Shown piece by piece: positions 23,660 through 30,249 of a stretch of 32,183 nucleotides of DNA; within the stretch, counting starts at the first letter, position 1; each line of letters begins with the position of its first letter. Location: positions 1-32,183 of the forward strand of contig PWER01000099.1 in NCBI GenBank assembly GCA_003553565.1, in the 5' to 3' direction. The stretch is from Nitriliruptoria bacterium (GTDB lineage: Bacteria > Actinomycetota > Nitriliruptoria > Euzebyales > Egibacteraceae). Made by a program: the position numbers and the translations under genes. The notes beneath the pieces were generated by a model that worked only from the letters and a program-made list of their open reading frames with translations, searched no databases and had not been told where the DNA came from.

Positions 23660-25084
23660 ATGGTGCGGTGTGGCGTGAGCGTGCGATGGATGCTGCTGGT
23701 GGTCATGAGCGTCGGGATGGTGCTGGCGCTTGCGGCACCGCCTGCGACCGCGGAGCCGCTGCGGGTGTTCGGCGAGGATCGGATCGCCACCGCGGTGGCA
23801 GCCAGCCAGCACGGGTGGGACAGCGCGGAGACGGCGCTGCTGGCCACCGGCGATGACTTCCCCGATGCCCTGGGCGCCGCCGCGCTGGCTGCCTCGCTGG
23901 ATGCTCCGGTGCTGCTCACCGACCCGTCGGCGCTGCCCGGGCAGGTCGCCGAGGAGCTCGAGCGGCTGGGCGTGACGCAGGTGCGCGTGCTGGGCGGCAC
24001 GGCCGCCGTCGCCGACGCGGTGATCGAGGAGGTCGCGGCGCTGACGGGCGCACCGGCGGTCGAGCGCATCCACGGCACCGACCGGTTCGCGACCGCGGCC
24101 GCCGCCGCGCGCCGCGCAGGCGCACCGGGCGGCGAGGCCGCGCTGGTGCTGGGCTCGGACTTCCCCGATGCGGTCTCGGCGGGCGCGCTGAGCGCCGGCG
24201 ACGCGCCGATGCCGGTGCTGCTGACCGAGACCGACGCGGTGCCCGAGGCCACGCTGGCGGCGCTGGCCGACCTCGCGGTGAGCGACGTGCTGCTCGTGGG
24301 GGGCACCGCGGTGATCTCGGAGGCGATCGAGGAGCAGCTGACCGCTGCGGGTTTCGCGACGCAGCGCTTGGCTGGCGCCAACCGGTACGCCACCTCCACG
24401 GCCGTGGCGCGCGAGGCCGAGGAGCGCGTGGCTGACCCGACCACGCTGATCATGGCCACCGGCGCCGGCTTCGCCGATGCGCTGGCTGCCGCCCCACTCG
24501 CCGCGCGCCTGGGTGGCGTGCTCGCGCTGGTCAGCCCGCATCAGCCCGACCCCGACAGCGACGCCTACCTGCGGGAGCGCGCCGACCGCTGGAACGGGGC
24601 GCTGACCCTGGGCGGCACGGCGGCCCTGTCCGCCGAGGCGCTCACCGCGCTGACGCTCAGCATGAGCGACGAGGCCCACCCTGAGCCCGAGCCCGAGCCC
24701 GACCCCGAGCCCGGCGAGATCGCCGTCGCCGAGGCGCGCACGCACCTGGGCACGCGCTACGAGTTCGGCGGCAACGGGCCCGACAGCTTCGACTGCTCGG
24801 GGCTGACCCGTTGGGCCTGGCAGGCAGCCGGCGTGGCGCTGCCGCGCGTGTCCCGCGATCAGTACGCGGCCTTTCCGCGCGTGAGCATGAGCGAGCTGGA
24901 GCCTGGCGACCTCATCGCCTACGACTACGACCGCGTGCCGGGGGTGAGCCACATCGCCATCTACAGCGGGCAGGGCAACATGATCCACGCCACCCCCAAC
25001 AACAGCCGCGCCATCCCCGGTCAGGTCATGGAGGAGCCGGTGTGGCGCAGCAGCGCGCTGGTGGGTGCGGTGCGCCCTGGCTGA
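23660..25084 (+). CDS. Secreted NlpC/P60 endopeptidase with three cell-wall-binding type 2 repeats
   Basis: A 474-aa exported wall peptidase, predicted to cut stem-peptide bonds in peptidoglycan. The start is ATG 23660 or the GTG just before it (23657); AAGGTGG lies at 23644-23650. A signal peptide ends near PPATAEP (about residue 33). Three cell-wall-binding type 2 repeats follow (about 35-125, 132-225 and 228-320), marked by RIATA/RFATA/RYATS and FPDALGAA-like cores. A Glu/Pro/Asp linker (about 338-350) leads to the NlpC/P60 domain (about 353-474), with Cys379 in FDCSGLTRW, His431 in GVSHIAIY and His443 in MIHAT as the triad. The order is reversed relative to the amidase at the left of the window, which has its enzyme domain first. 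Its last 64 bases overlap the convergent EamA gene. Confidence 0.92.
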   Translation: MVRCGVSVRWMLLVVMSVGMVLALAAPPATAEPLRVFGEDRIATAVAASQHGWDSAETALLATGDDFPDALGAAALAASLDAPVLLTDPSALPGQVAEELERLGVTQVRVLGGTAAVADAVIEEVAALTGAPAVERIHGTDRFATAAAAARRAGAPGGEAALVLGSDFPDAVSAGALSAGDAPMPVLLTETDAVPEATLAALADLAVSDVLLVGGTAVISEAIEEQLTAAGFATQRLAGANRYATSTAVAREAEERVADPTTLIMATGAGFADALAAAPLAARLGGVLALVSPHQPDPDSDAYLRERADRWNGALTLGGTAALSAEALTALTLSMSDEAHPEPEPEPDPEPGEIAVAEARTHLGTRYEFGGNGPDSFDCSGLTRWAWQAAGVALPRVSRDQYAAFPRVSMSELEPGDLIAYDYDRVPGVSHIAIYSGQGNMIHATPNNSRAIPGQVMEEPVWRSSALVGAVRPG

Positions 25085-26124
25085 CCCGCGCTCGGCGCTG
25101 CGACGGTGGGCTCGGTGGACGGCGCACCAGAGCTGATCGCGGTGGGCTCAGCGGGTGGCGCGCCACCAGGGCTGACCGCGATCAGCAGGCCGCTGACCAC
25201 CAGGAGCAGGCCGAGCCCGCCGATGGCCGTGAGCGCCTCGCCCAGGACCAGCACGCCCAGCACCGCCGCCGTCAGCGGATCGGCCAGCGACAGCGTCAGG
25301 GCCCGGTGCGCCGCGACGCTGCGCAAACCCCAGGCGTACAGCGCGTAGGGCACCGCGGCGGTGGCAAGTCCCAGCCATAGCGCCACCGCCACCCCAGCCG
25401 GCTCGCCCAGCCAGGCACGATCGCCCGCGGCCAGCAGCGGCGCCAGCAGCACCACCGAGGCCAGGAACGCCGCAGCCGTGGTGGCAAGAGCAGGATCGCC
25501 CCGCTCGCTACGCACCGACGCGGCCACCGTGTAGCCCGCGAAGGCGCTGCCGGCGACCACCGCAAGGGCGACCCCCAGAGCGTCGACCGGTGCCGAGCCG
25601 TCAGGCCGCAGCAGCACCGCGATCCCGCCGATGGCCAGCGTGGTGGCCAGCAGCCACCGCCCGCCGGGCGGGACCCTTGCGCGGGCTGCGCTGATCAGCC
25701 CGCCCACGATCGGCGCAGAGCCCAGCGCCACCACCGTGCCCAGCGCTACGCCGATGCGGTCCACGCCGGTGAAGAACGCGACCTGGAACAGCGCCACCGC
25801 CCCTGCGGCACCGAGCAGCCACCGCCAGCGCGCCGGGCCGAGCAGGCCCGCCAGCGCCGCGCCCTGCCCGAGCGCCACGGCCGCGGCGGCCAACCCCGCC
25901 GCGCCCACGAGGGAGCGCAGCGCGGCAGCGTGCGCCGGCGAGGGGGCAGCCGCCTCGAGCGCCGAGGCCGGCCCCGCGGTCCCCCACAGCACTGCGGCGA
26001 GCAGCACCGCCGCCGTCCCCCAGCGCTGCGGGCGGTGCCCGGCCGGGCTCGCGCCGCTCGCGCGGGCGGGCAAGCGGCCGCGCAGCAGTGCCGCAGCGGG
26101 GGTGATCGGCAGCAACGGTCCCAT
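25021..26124 (-). CDS. EamA (DMT superfamily) transporter
   Basis: A 367-aa membrane protein with ten helices in two EamA repeats. ATG 26124 has GAGGAGGC about 6 nt upstream. Repeat one begins AAVLLAAVLWGTAGP (about residue 38) and includes FFTGVDRIGVALGTVVALGSAPI. Repeat two includes AGSAFAGYTVAASVRSERGD, ALYAWGLRSVAAHRALTLSL and VLGVLVLGEAL. Such proteins export amino acids, metabolites or drugs; the substrate here is unknown. After the last helix there is an unusual Pro/Ser/Thr-rich tail of about 45 residues, encoded opposite the end of the NlpC/P60 gene. It is divergent from a LysR gene, the usual setting for LysR control of an exporter. Confidence 0.9.
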   Translation of the reverse strand: MGPLLPITPAAALLRGRLPARASGASPAGHRPQRWGTAAVLLAAVLWGTAGPASALEAAAPSPAHAAALRSLVGAAGLAAAAVALGQGAALAGLLGPARWRWLLGAAGAVALFQVAFFTGVDRIGVALGTVVALGSAPIVGGLISAARARVPPGGRWLLATTLAIGGIAVLLRPDGSAPVDALGVALAVVAGSAFAGYTVAASVRSERGDPALATTAAAFLASVVLLAPLLAAGDRAWLGEPAGVAVALWLGLATAAVPYALYAWGLRSVAAHRALTLSLADPLTAAVLGVLVLGEALTAIGGLGLLLVVSGLLIAVSPGGAPPAEPTAISSGAPSTEPTVAAPSAGQPGRTAPTSALLRHTGSSMT

Positions 26125-26189
26125 CGACGCCTCCTCGCGGCCCGCGAACGATCGGTGGATCAGCGGTCTCGCACTGGCAGCGTGCCTCC

Positions 26190-26240
26190 CCCAAACGATT
26201 GTGAAAAGTTATGATGAATACCTGATCGATCACGGAGCAT
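26190..26240. promoter_or_regulatory. AT-rich divergent control region between EamA and LysR genes
   Basis: This short stretch is strikingly AT-rich for the window. TATGAT at 26210-26215 is a good -10 for the LysR gene, and TGATCGATCA (26223-26232) is a perfect 10-bp palindrome. LysR proteins bind such shared spacers and control both themselves and the opposite gene. The exact operator is not determined. Confidence 0.45.
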
Positions 26241-26248
26241 GAACAGCG

Positions 26249-27187
26249 ATGGAGCTACGCGAGATGCGGTCGTTCGTCGCCGTCGCCGAGGACCTGCACT
26301 TCGGGCGGGCCGCCGCACGGCTGCACCTGACGCCCTCGGCCGTCAGCCAGCACCTGACGCGCCTGGAGCGTGAGCTCGGCACGGCGCTGCTGGACCGCAC
26401 CAGCCGATCGGTGACGCTGACCGCGGCCGGCGAGGCCGTCCTGCCCGAGGCGCGGCGCGCGCTGCGGGCGGTGGCCGCCGCCCGCAGCGTCGCCCTGCGG
26501 GCCGCCAGCGGCGAGACAGGCCGGCTGCGCATCGGGTTCGTCGACTCGGCTGCCTACGACCTGCTCCCCCGCCTGCTCGCGGCGTTCCACCAGCGCTTCC
26601 CCGAGGTCCACCTCGACCTGCGCGAGACCTCCACCGAGGCGCAGATCGCCGATCTGGGCGACGAGGTCGACGCGAGCATCACCCGCGATGTCGAGCCGCT
26701 CGAGGGCGTGGCGCTCACCCCGCTGGTCGAGGAGCCGCTGGTGGCCGCGGTGGACGACGAGCATCCGCTGGCCTCGCGTGAGGCGCTCGATCTCGCCGAG
26801 CTGGCCGACGAGGCCTTCGTGCTGTTCCCCCGCGAGCACGTGCCGATGGTCTACGACCGCCTCATCGGGGTGTGCCACGTTGCCGGCTTCCGCCCCCGAG
26901 AGGGTGCCCAAGCGCTGCAGTACGCCACGATGCTGGGGCTGGTCGCGGCGGGCTATGGGGTCGCGGTGGTCCCGGCCGCGGCCCGTGTGGTGGGCAGCGA
27001 GCACGTGGCCTACCTGCCCCTGCGCGACGAGCACGCCGTGAGCGCGCTGGAGCTCGCCCTGCCCGCCGCCGCGCCCAGCCCCCTCGCCCAGGCCTTCCGT
27101 GACCTCTCGGGCGAGGTCGCACCGACGATCAGCCGCCTGCTGGATCCGCTGCGGGCCGAGGAGGCGCCAGCGGACCCCTCGGACTGA
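26249..27187 (+). CDS. LysR-family transcription regulator
   Basis: A 312-aa regulator. The N-terminal winged helix-turn-helix (residues 1-60) reads MELREMRSFVAVAEDLHFGR, then AARLHLTPSAVSQHLTRLERELG. A helical linker is followed by the substrate-binding domain (about 90-290), beginning GRLRIGFVDSAAYDLLPRLL, and the second lobe around YATMLGLVAAGYGVAVVPAAA. It looks closest to the BenM/CatM-like group. The ATG at 26249 has GGAG at 26235-26238, a long 10-nt spacing. It is divergent from the EamA transporter, its likely target, and is followed by a stem-loop. Confidence 0.92.
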   Translation: MELREMRSFVAVAEDLHFGRAAARLHLTPSAVSQHLTRLERELGTALLDRTSRSVTLTAAGEAVLPEARRALRAVAAARSVALRAASGETGRLRIGFVDSAAYDLLPRLLAAFHQRFPEVHLDLRETSTEAQIADLGDEVDASITRDVEPLEGVALTPLVEEPLVAAVDDEHPLASREALDLAELADEAFVLFPREHVPMVYDRLIGVCHVAGFRPREGAQALQYATMLGLVAAGYGVAVVPAAARVVGSEHVAYLPLRDEHAVSALELALPAAAPSPLAQAFRDLSGEVAPTISRLLDPLRAEEAPADPSD

Positions 27188-27188
27188 C

Positions 27189-27208
27189 GCGCCACGGCGC
27201 GGTGGCGC
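27189..27208 (+). terminator. Stem-loop after the LysR gene
   Basis: GCGCCAC (27189-27195) pairs perfectly with GTGGCGC (27202-27208) around a 6-nt loop, starting one base after the stop codon. No T-run follows. Confidence 0.5.
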
Positions 27209-27464
27209 AACCAGCGTGTGAGCACGTGGGCGGTCGCGCACGCGCGGCGGAGGGGGGCGGGCGTCGCGGCGTGGGGACCTTCGCCCTCGCCAGCCTGGGA
27301 CCTTCGGGTGCCACCCCCGTGGCTCGCAGTGGAAAGCCTGTCGCATGACGGCAAGCGCCCGTTCACCTGCGTTTACACGTCTTCGCATCGCTGATGACGC
27401 TGTGAGCGCTCGGGGCAGGCGGCGCGCAGCGCGTCGCGCCGCGGCGGACGAGGAGGAGGCGCGC

Positions 27465-28508
27465 ATGGCGACGATGACCGACACCACGGCAGCACCGCAG
27501 CGGCGCAGCGGCGAGGAGACCGCGGTCCTGGCCTCACGCGTGCTGCTGGGTGCCCTGACAGCGACCTTCGGGCTGCTGCTGCTGGTGGACGCAGTGCCCC
27601 CGCTCGAGGTCCAGATGCTGGTGTACCTGGTCGGGATGGTGGCGCTGAACCTCCCCCACGGCGGCTTCGAGCACTTCACCAACGTGCGGCGCCGCGGCCT
27701 GCCCTTTGGCGGGCGCTACATCGCGCTGTACCTCGGGTTCGTCGCCGCGTTCGTCGGGCTGCTGTTCGTGGCCCCGGTGGTGGGGCTCGGCCTGGCCTTC
27801 GCCACCGCGGTCGCCAAGGGTGGGCACGGCGACCTGCGCGTCATGGACGCGCTGACGGGCACGGGCCACCTGCCCGGCCGGTTCCGGCGCGGGCTCGCCG
27901 CCCTGGTGCGCGGCGCGCCGATCATGGTCGTGCCGATGATCGCCTGGCCGGAGACCTTCCAGCAGTTCGGCGCGGTCATGGTGCGCATCTTCGACCCGGC
28001 GGCGGTGGGCCAGCTCGACCTCGGCATGACGTATGGCCCGCCGGTGCTCGGCACGCTGCTGGCTGCCGCGGTGGTCGCCCACGTGCTGCTGGGCGCTCGG
28101 GTCGAGGGCGCCAGCACCGCATGGCGCCGTGACGTCGGCGAGCTCGCGCTGCTGCTCGCCTTCTTCGCGGTGGTGCCGGTGGTCGTGGCAGTCGGCCTGT
28201 ACTTCCCGCTGTGGTACTCGCTGCGGCAGTCGGCGCGCAGCGCGATCGCCGAGCGGGCGCTGGACGAGCCCACCGAGTCCGAGGGCATGGCGCTGCCGCT
28301 GGCCTTCGCCGTGTTCATCATCGGCGCGCTGGCCACCGCGCTGGTGGCGGCCCTGCTGTGGGCACTGGCGCCGAACCCGCTCGGCGGGGCGTCGCTGCTG
28401 CCAGGCGCAGTCGCCTTCTACACGATCTTCGTGAGCATCATCGCCATGCCCCATGTGGTCGTCGGCGAATGGCTGGACCAGGGTCGCGGCATCTGGTTCG
28501 TGCCCTGA
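27465..28508 (+). CDS. Brp/Blh-family (beta-carotene dioxygenase-like) membrane protein lacking two iron ligands
   Basis: A 347-aa membrane protein. ATG 27465 follows AGGAGGAGG; an in-frame start at 27345 is less likely. The family cleaves beta-carotene to retinal using iron held by four histidines. The motif order is kept: LNLPHGGFEH (His65), KGGHGDLRVMD (His121), YFPLWYSLRQSARS (247-260), and AMPHVVVGEW (His330). In the marine bacterial Blh the third motif carries two iron ligands spaced four residues apart. Here those positions are Tyr251 and Gln255. The standard metal site is therefore incomplete and the usual reaction is doubtful. The protein also has an unusually long N-terminal and third-loop region. 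No rhodopsin or carotenoid gene is in the window. Confidence 0.75.
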   Translation: MATMTDTTAAPQRRSGEETAVLASRVLLGALTATFGLLLLVDAVPPLEVQMLVYLVGMVALNLPHGGFEHFTNVRRRGLPFGGRYIALYLGFVAAFVGLLFVAPVVGLGLAFATAVAKGGHGDLRVMDALTGTGHLPGRFRRGLAALVRGAPIMVVPMIAWPETFQQFGAVMVRIFDPAAVGQLDLGMTYGPPVLGTLLAAAVVAHVLLGARVEGASTAWRRDVGELALLLAFFAVVPVVVAVGLYFPLWYSLRQSARSAIAERALDEPTESEGMALPLAFAVFIIGALATALVAALLWALAPNPLGGASLLPGAVAFYTIFVSIIAMPHVVVGEWLDQGRGIWFVP

Positions 28509-28528
28509 CCACTGGCGGCCACCGGCGA

Positions 28529-28547
28529 GCCCGGGCCGCGCCCGGGC
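28529..28547. terminator. 8-bp stem-loop after the Brp/Blh-like gene
   Basis: GCCCGGGC occurs twice (28529-28536 and 28540-28547). Being self-complementary, the copies form a direct and an inverted repeat with a 3-nt spacer. It is a likely transcript end 20 nt after the stop. TAGGAT at 28567-28572 just downstream could be the -10 of the PAP2 gene. Confidence 0.4.
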
Positions 28548-28599
28548 CGGCGCGGTGCGCACCTCCTAGGATGCGGCCACGCGGCCCACAGGAGGTGCG

Positions 28600-29673
28600 A
28601 TGACCTGGTCCGCGCCACTCGTCCCCGCCGATCCGGGCGTCAGCGCCGACCCGGGACCGCTGACCGCCGGGCTGGAGATCATCCTCTGGGTGCAGACCCA
28701 CCTGGAGGCGCTGACCCCGCTGCTGCAGGCCGCGACAGTCCTCGGCGACGAGGAGTTCGCCGTCCTGGTGGTCCCGCTGCTGCTGTGGTCGGTGTCGCCC
28801 GCGCTGGGACTGCGCGTGGGCGCGCTGCTGCTGATCTCGGCGGGGCTGAACACCGCGCTCAAGCTGATGACGGTGACCCCGCGCCCCGCATGGGTGTCGG
28901 GCGAGGTGACCGCGCTGGTCGCCGAGGGCTCCTATGGCACCCCCTCGGGGCACGCCCAGAACGCAGCAGCGGTCTGGGGCCGCCTGGCGGTGGCGGTGCG
29001 CCACCGCGGGATCCAGGCGGTGCTGGTGGCGCTCATCCTCGTCATCGCGGTGTCGCGCTGGTGGGTCGGCGCTCACTTCCCCATCGACACCGTCGTGGGC
29101 CTGCTCGTGGGCGGAGCGCTGCTGCTGCTGGCGGTGCGCGTGGTCGAGCCGCGGCTGACGCCGTGGGTGACACGAGCCAGCGCCAGCGCCCAGGCGCTGG
29201 TCGTCGTGGGCACCAGCGCCGCCCTGGTGGCGCTGCCCCTGCTGACCCGGCGCGCACCGTGGGCCGGCGAGCCGCCCGAGGCGTGGGTCGCGGGCGCCGC
29301 GACGGCCTCACCCGAGTCCACGGTCATCGATCCGACCGCGCTCAGCGCGGCGATGGTGCCTGCCGGCGCCCTGCTCGGCGTGGGCCTCGGCCTGGTGCTG
29401 CTGCAGCGCAGCGGCGGCTTCAGCGCGGCTGGCCCGTGGTGGCAGCGCGCGCTGCGCTATCCGGTCGGCGTGACCGGGGTGGCGCTGCTCTACCTCGGCG
29501 GCGAGCCGCTGGTGCCCGACGGCGACGCGCCGTGGGCGCTGGCGGCGCAGTACGCCCAGTTCGCGGTGGTCGGGCTGTGGATCGGATGGCTGGCGCCGAT
29601 GGTGTTCCGGGCGCTCAGACTCGCCCGTGGGGCTCCAGAGGCGGTGCCCCCTCCGAGCACACGCGGGCTGTAG
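28600..29673 (+). CDS. PAP2-family membrane phosphatase
   Basis: A 357-aa polytopic membrane phosphatase acting on lipid phosphates such as undecaprenyl diphosphate or phosphatidic acid. ATG 28600 has a perfect AGGAGGT. The three-part active site is complete: KLMTVTPRP (Lys88, Arg95, Pro96), PSGH (115-118, His118) and SRWWVGAHFPID (Ser152, Arg153, His159, Asp163). About five helices make up the PAP2 core. The last 170 residues add at least four more helices, longer than the typical 200-240 aa PAP2 protein. This intact phosphatase may supply the activity that the UppP-like protein elsewhere in the window seems to lack, though that is inference. Confidence 0.88.
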   Translation: MTWSAPLVPADPGVSADPGPLTAGLEIILWVQTHLEALTPLLQAATVLGDEEFAVLVVPLLLWSVSPALGLRVGALLLISAGLNTALKLMTVTPRPAWVSGEVTALVAEGSYGTPSGHAQNAAAVWGRLAVAVRHRGIQAVLVALILVIAVSRWWVGAHFPIDTVVGLLVGGALLLLAVRVVEPRLTPWVTRASASAQALVVVGTSAALVALPLLTRRAPWAGEPPEAWVAGAATASPESTVIDPTALSAAMVPAGALLGVGLGLVLLQRSGGFSAAGPWWQRALRYPVGVTGVALLYLGGEPLVPDGDAPWALAAQYAQFAVVGLWIGWLAPMVFRALRLARGAPEAVPPPSTRGL

Positions 29674-29887
29674 GGTCCCATCCCTGACAGGCGCTGGCAG
29701 AGAGGTCCCAGCGAGCATCGTCCTCGGCTGCGCAGACCGCCCGGCGCTGCAGCTCGAGGCCACACAGGAGCCGGGCTAGCTCGCTGTCGGGCTCACCAGA
29801 GGTCAGCAGCAGCACGGCTGAGGCGAGGACGAGCCACACCAGCGCGTTGACACGTTGCGCCGCGCTGCCGGCGAAGGCGATCCCCAA
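29615..29887 (-). CDS. Doubtful small membrane-anchored protein
   Basis: A 90-aa reading frame from TTG 29887. It has one hydrophobic helix (VNALVWLVLASAVLLL, about residues 13-28) and a polar tail with four cysteines. Third codon positions are mostly G or C, but with more A and T than neighbouring genes. No ribosome-binding site precedes it, and its end overlaps the PAP2 gene by 59 bases on the other strand. It may be a remnant or not a gene at all. Confidence 0.25.
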   Translation of the reverse strand: MGIAFAGSAAQRVNALVWLVLASAVLLLTSGEPDSELARLLCGLELQRRAVCAAEDDARWDLSASACQGWDPTARVCSEGAPPLEPHGRV

Positions 29888-30249
29888 CCGGTCGCGGTGT
29901 GGCGTATGCGGAGATCCACGACCGGTTCGTCAAGCACTCGCTGCTCGTCGCAGCGCTCCTCCGCACCGCAGTGCAGGGGATGACGGACGTTCGTGGCCGT
30001 AGTGGCCGTCACATCGCCGTCTCGGGACGCCTGACGCTCGCAAAGCAAGCGGGTGACGCGTCGCCCCGGTTGGCGTTGTTCGCACCCACCCATCGGTCTC
30101 CGCCCGCAGGACTCCGCGTCGCGGGCCGACGCTCGCCCTGCGCGCCCTCGAGACCAGTCGAGATCGTGTAGAGTTGTCCCAGGTAGGACGAGGTGCCCGC
30201 GACAGGGCAACGGCCGCGTCCTCGACGCTCTCCGAAGGGGGGCAGTGCG
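29674..30249. other. Intergenic region of less GC-rich sequence
   Basis: About 575 bp between PAP2 and the diguanylate cyclase. Apart from the doubtful minus-strand frame at 29615-29887 and the promoter-like signals at 30147-30174, nothing is recognisable. Base composition is visibly less GC-rich than the flanking genes, with a short tandem GTGGCCGT pair near 29994. It may be decayed or acquired DNA. Confidence 0.4.
30147..30174 (+). promoter_or_regulatory. Promoter and dyad before the diguanylate cyclase gene
   Basis: TAGAGT at 30169-30174 fits the TANNNT -10 pattern. In the -35 zone is a perfect inverted repeat, CTCGA (30147-30151) and TCGAG (30158-30162), with a 6-nt spacer. The poor -35 match plus the dyad suggests control by a dimeric activator or repressor. 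A start near 30181 gives a leader of about 70 nt. Confidence 0.45.

Noticed and set aside
27188-27464. A carotenoid or rhodopsin operon around the Brp/Blh-like gene
   Set aside because: Flanking genes are a LysR regulator and a PAP2 phosphatase. No opsin, phytoene or lycopene gene is present, and the upstream gap shows only a stem-loop.
29847-29852. Perfect TTGACA -35 box
   Set aside because: No -10 element lies 16-18 nt downstream, so it is probably chance.
29899-30171. Plus-strand 90-codon frame from GTG 29899
   Set aside because: It has no ribosome-binding site, weak codon bias, no domain, and its end overlaps the probable promoter of the diguanylate cyclase.
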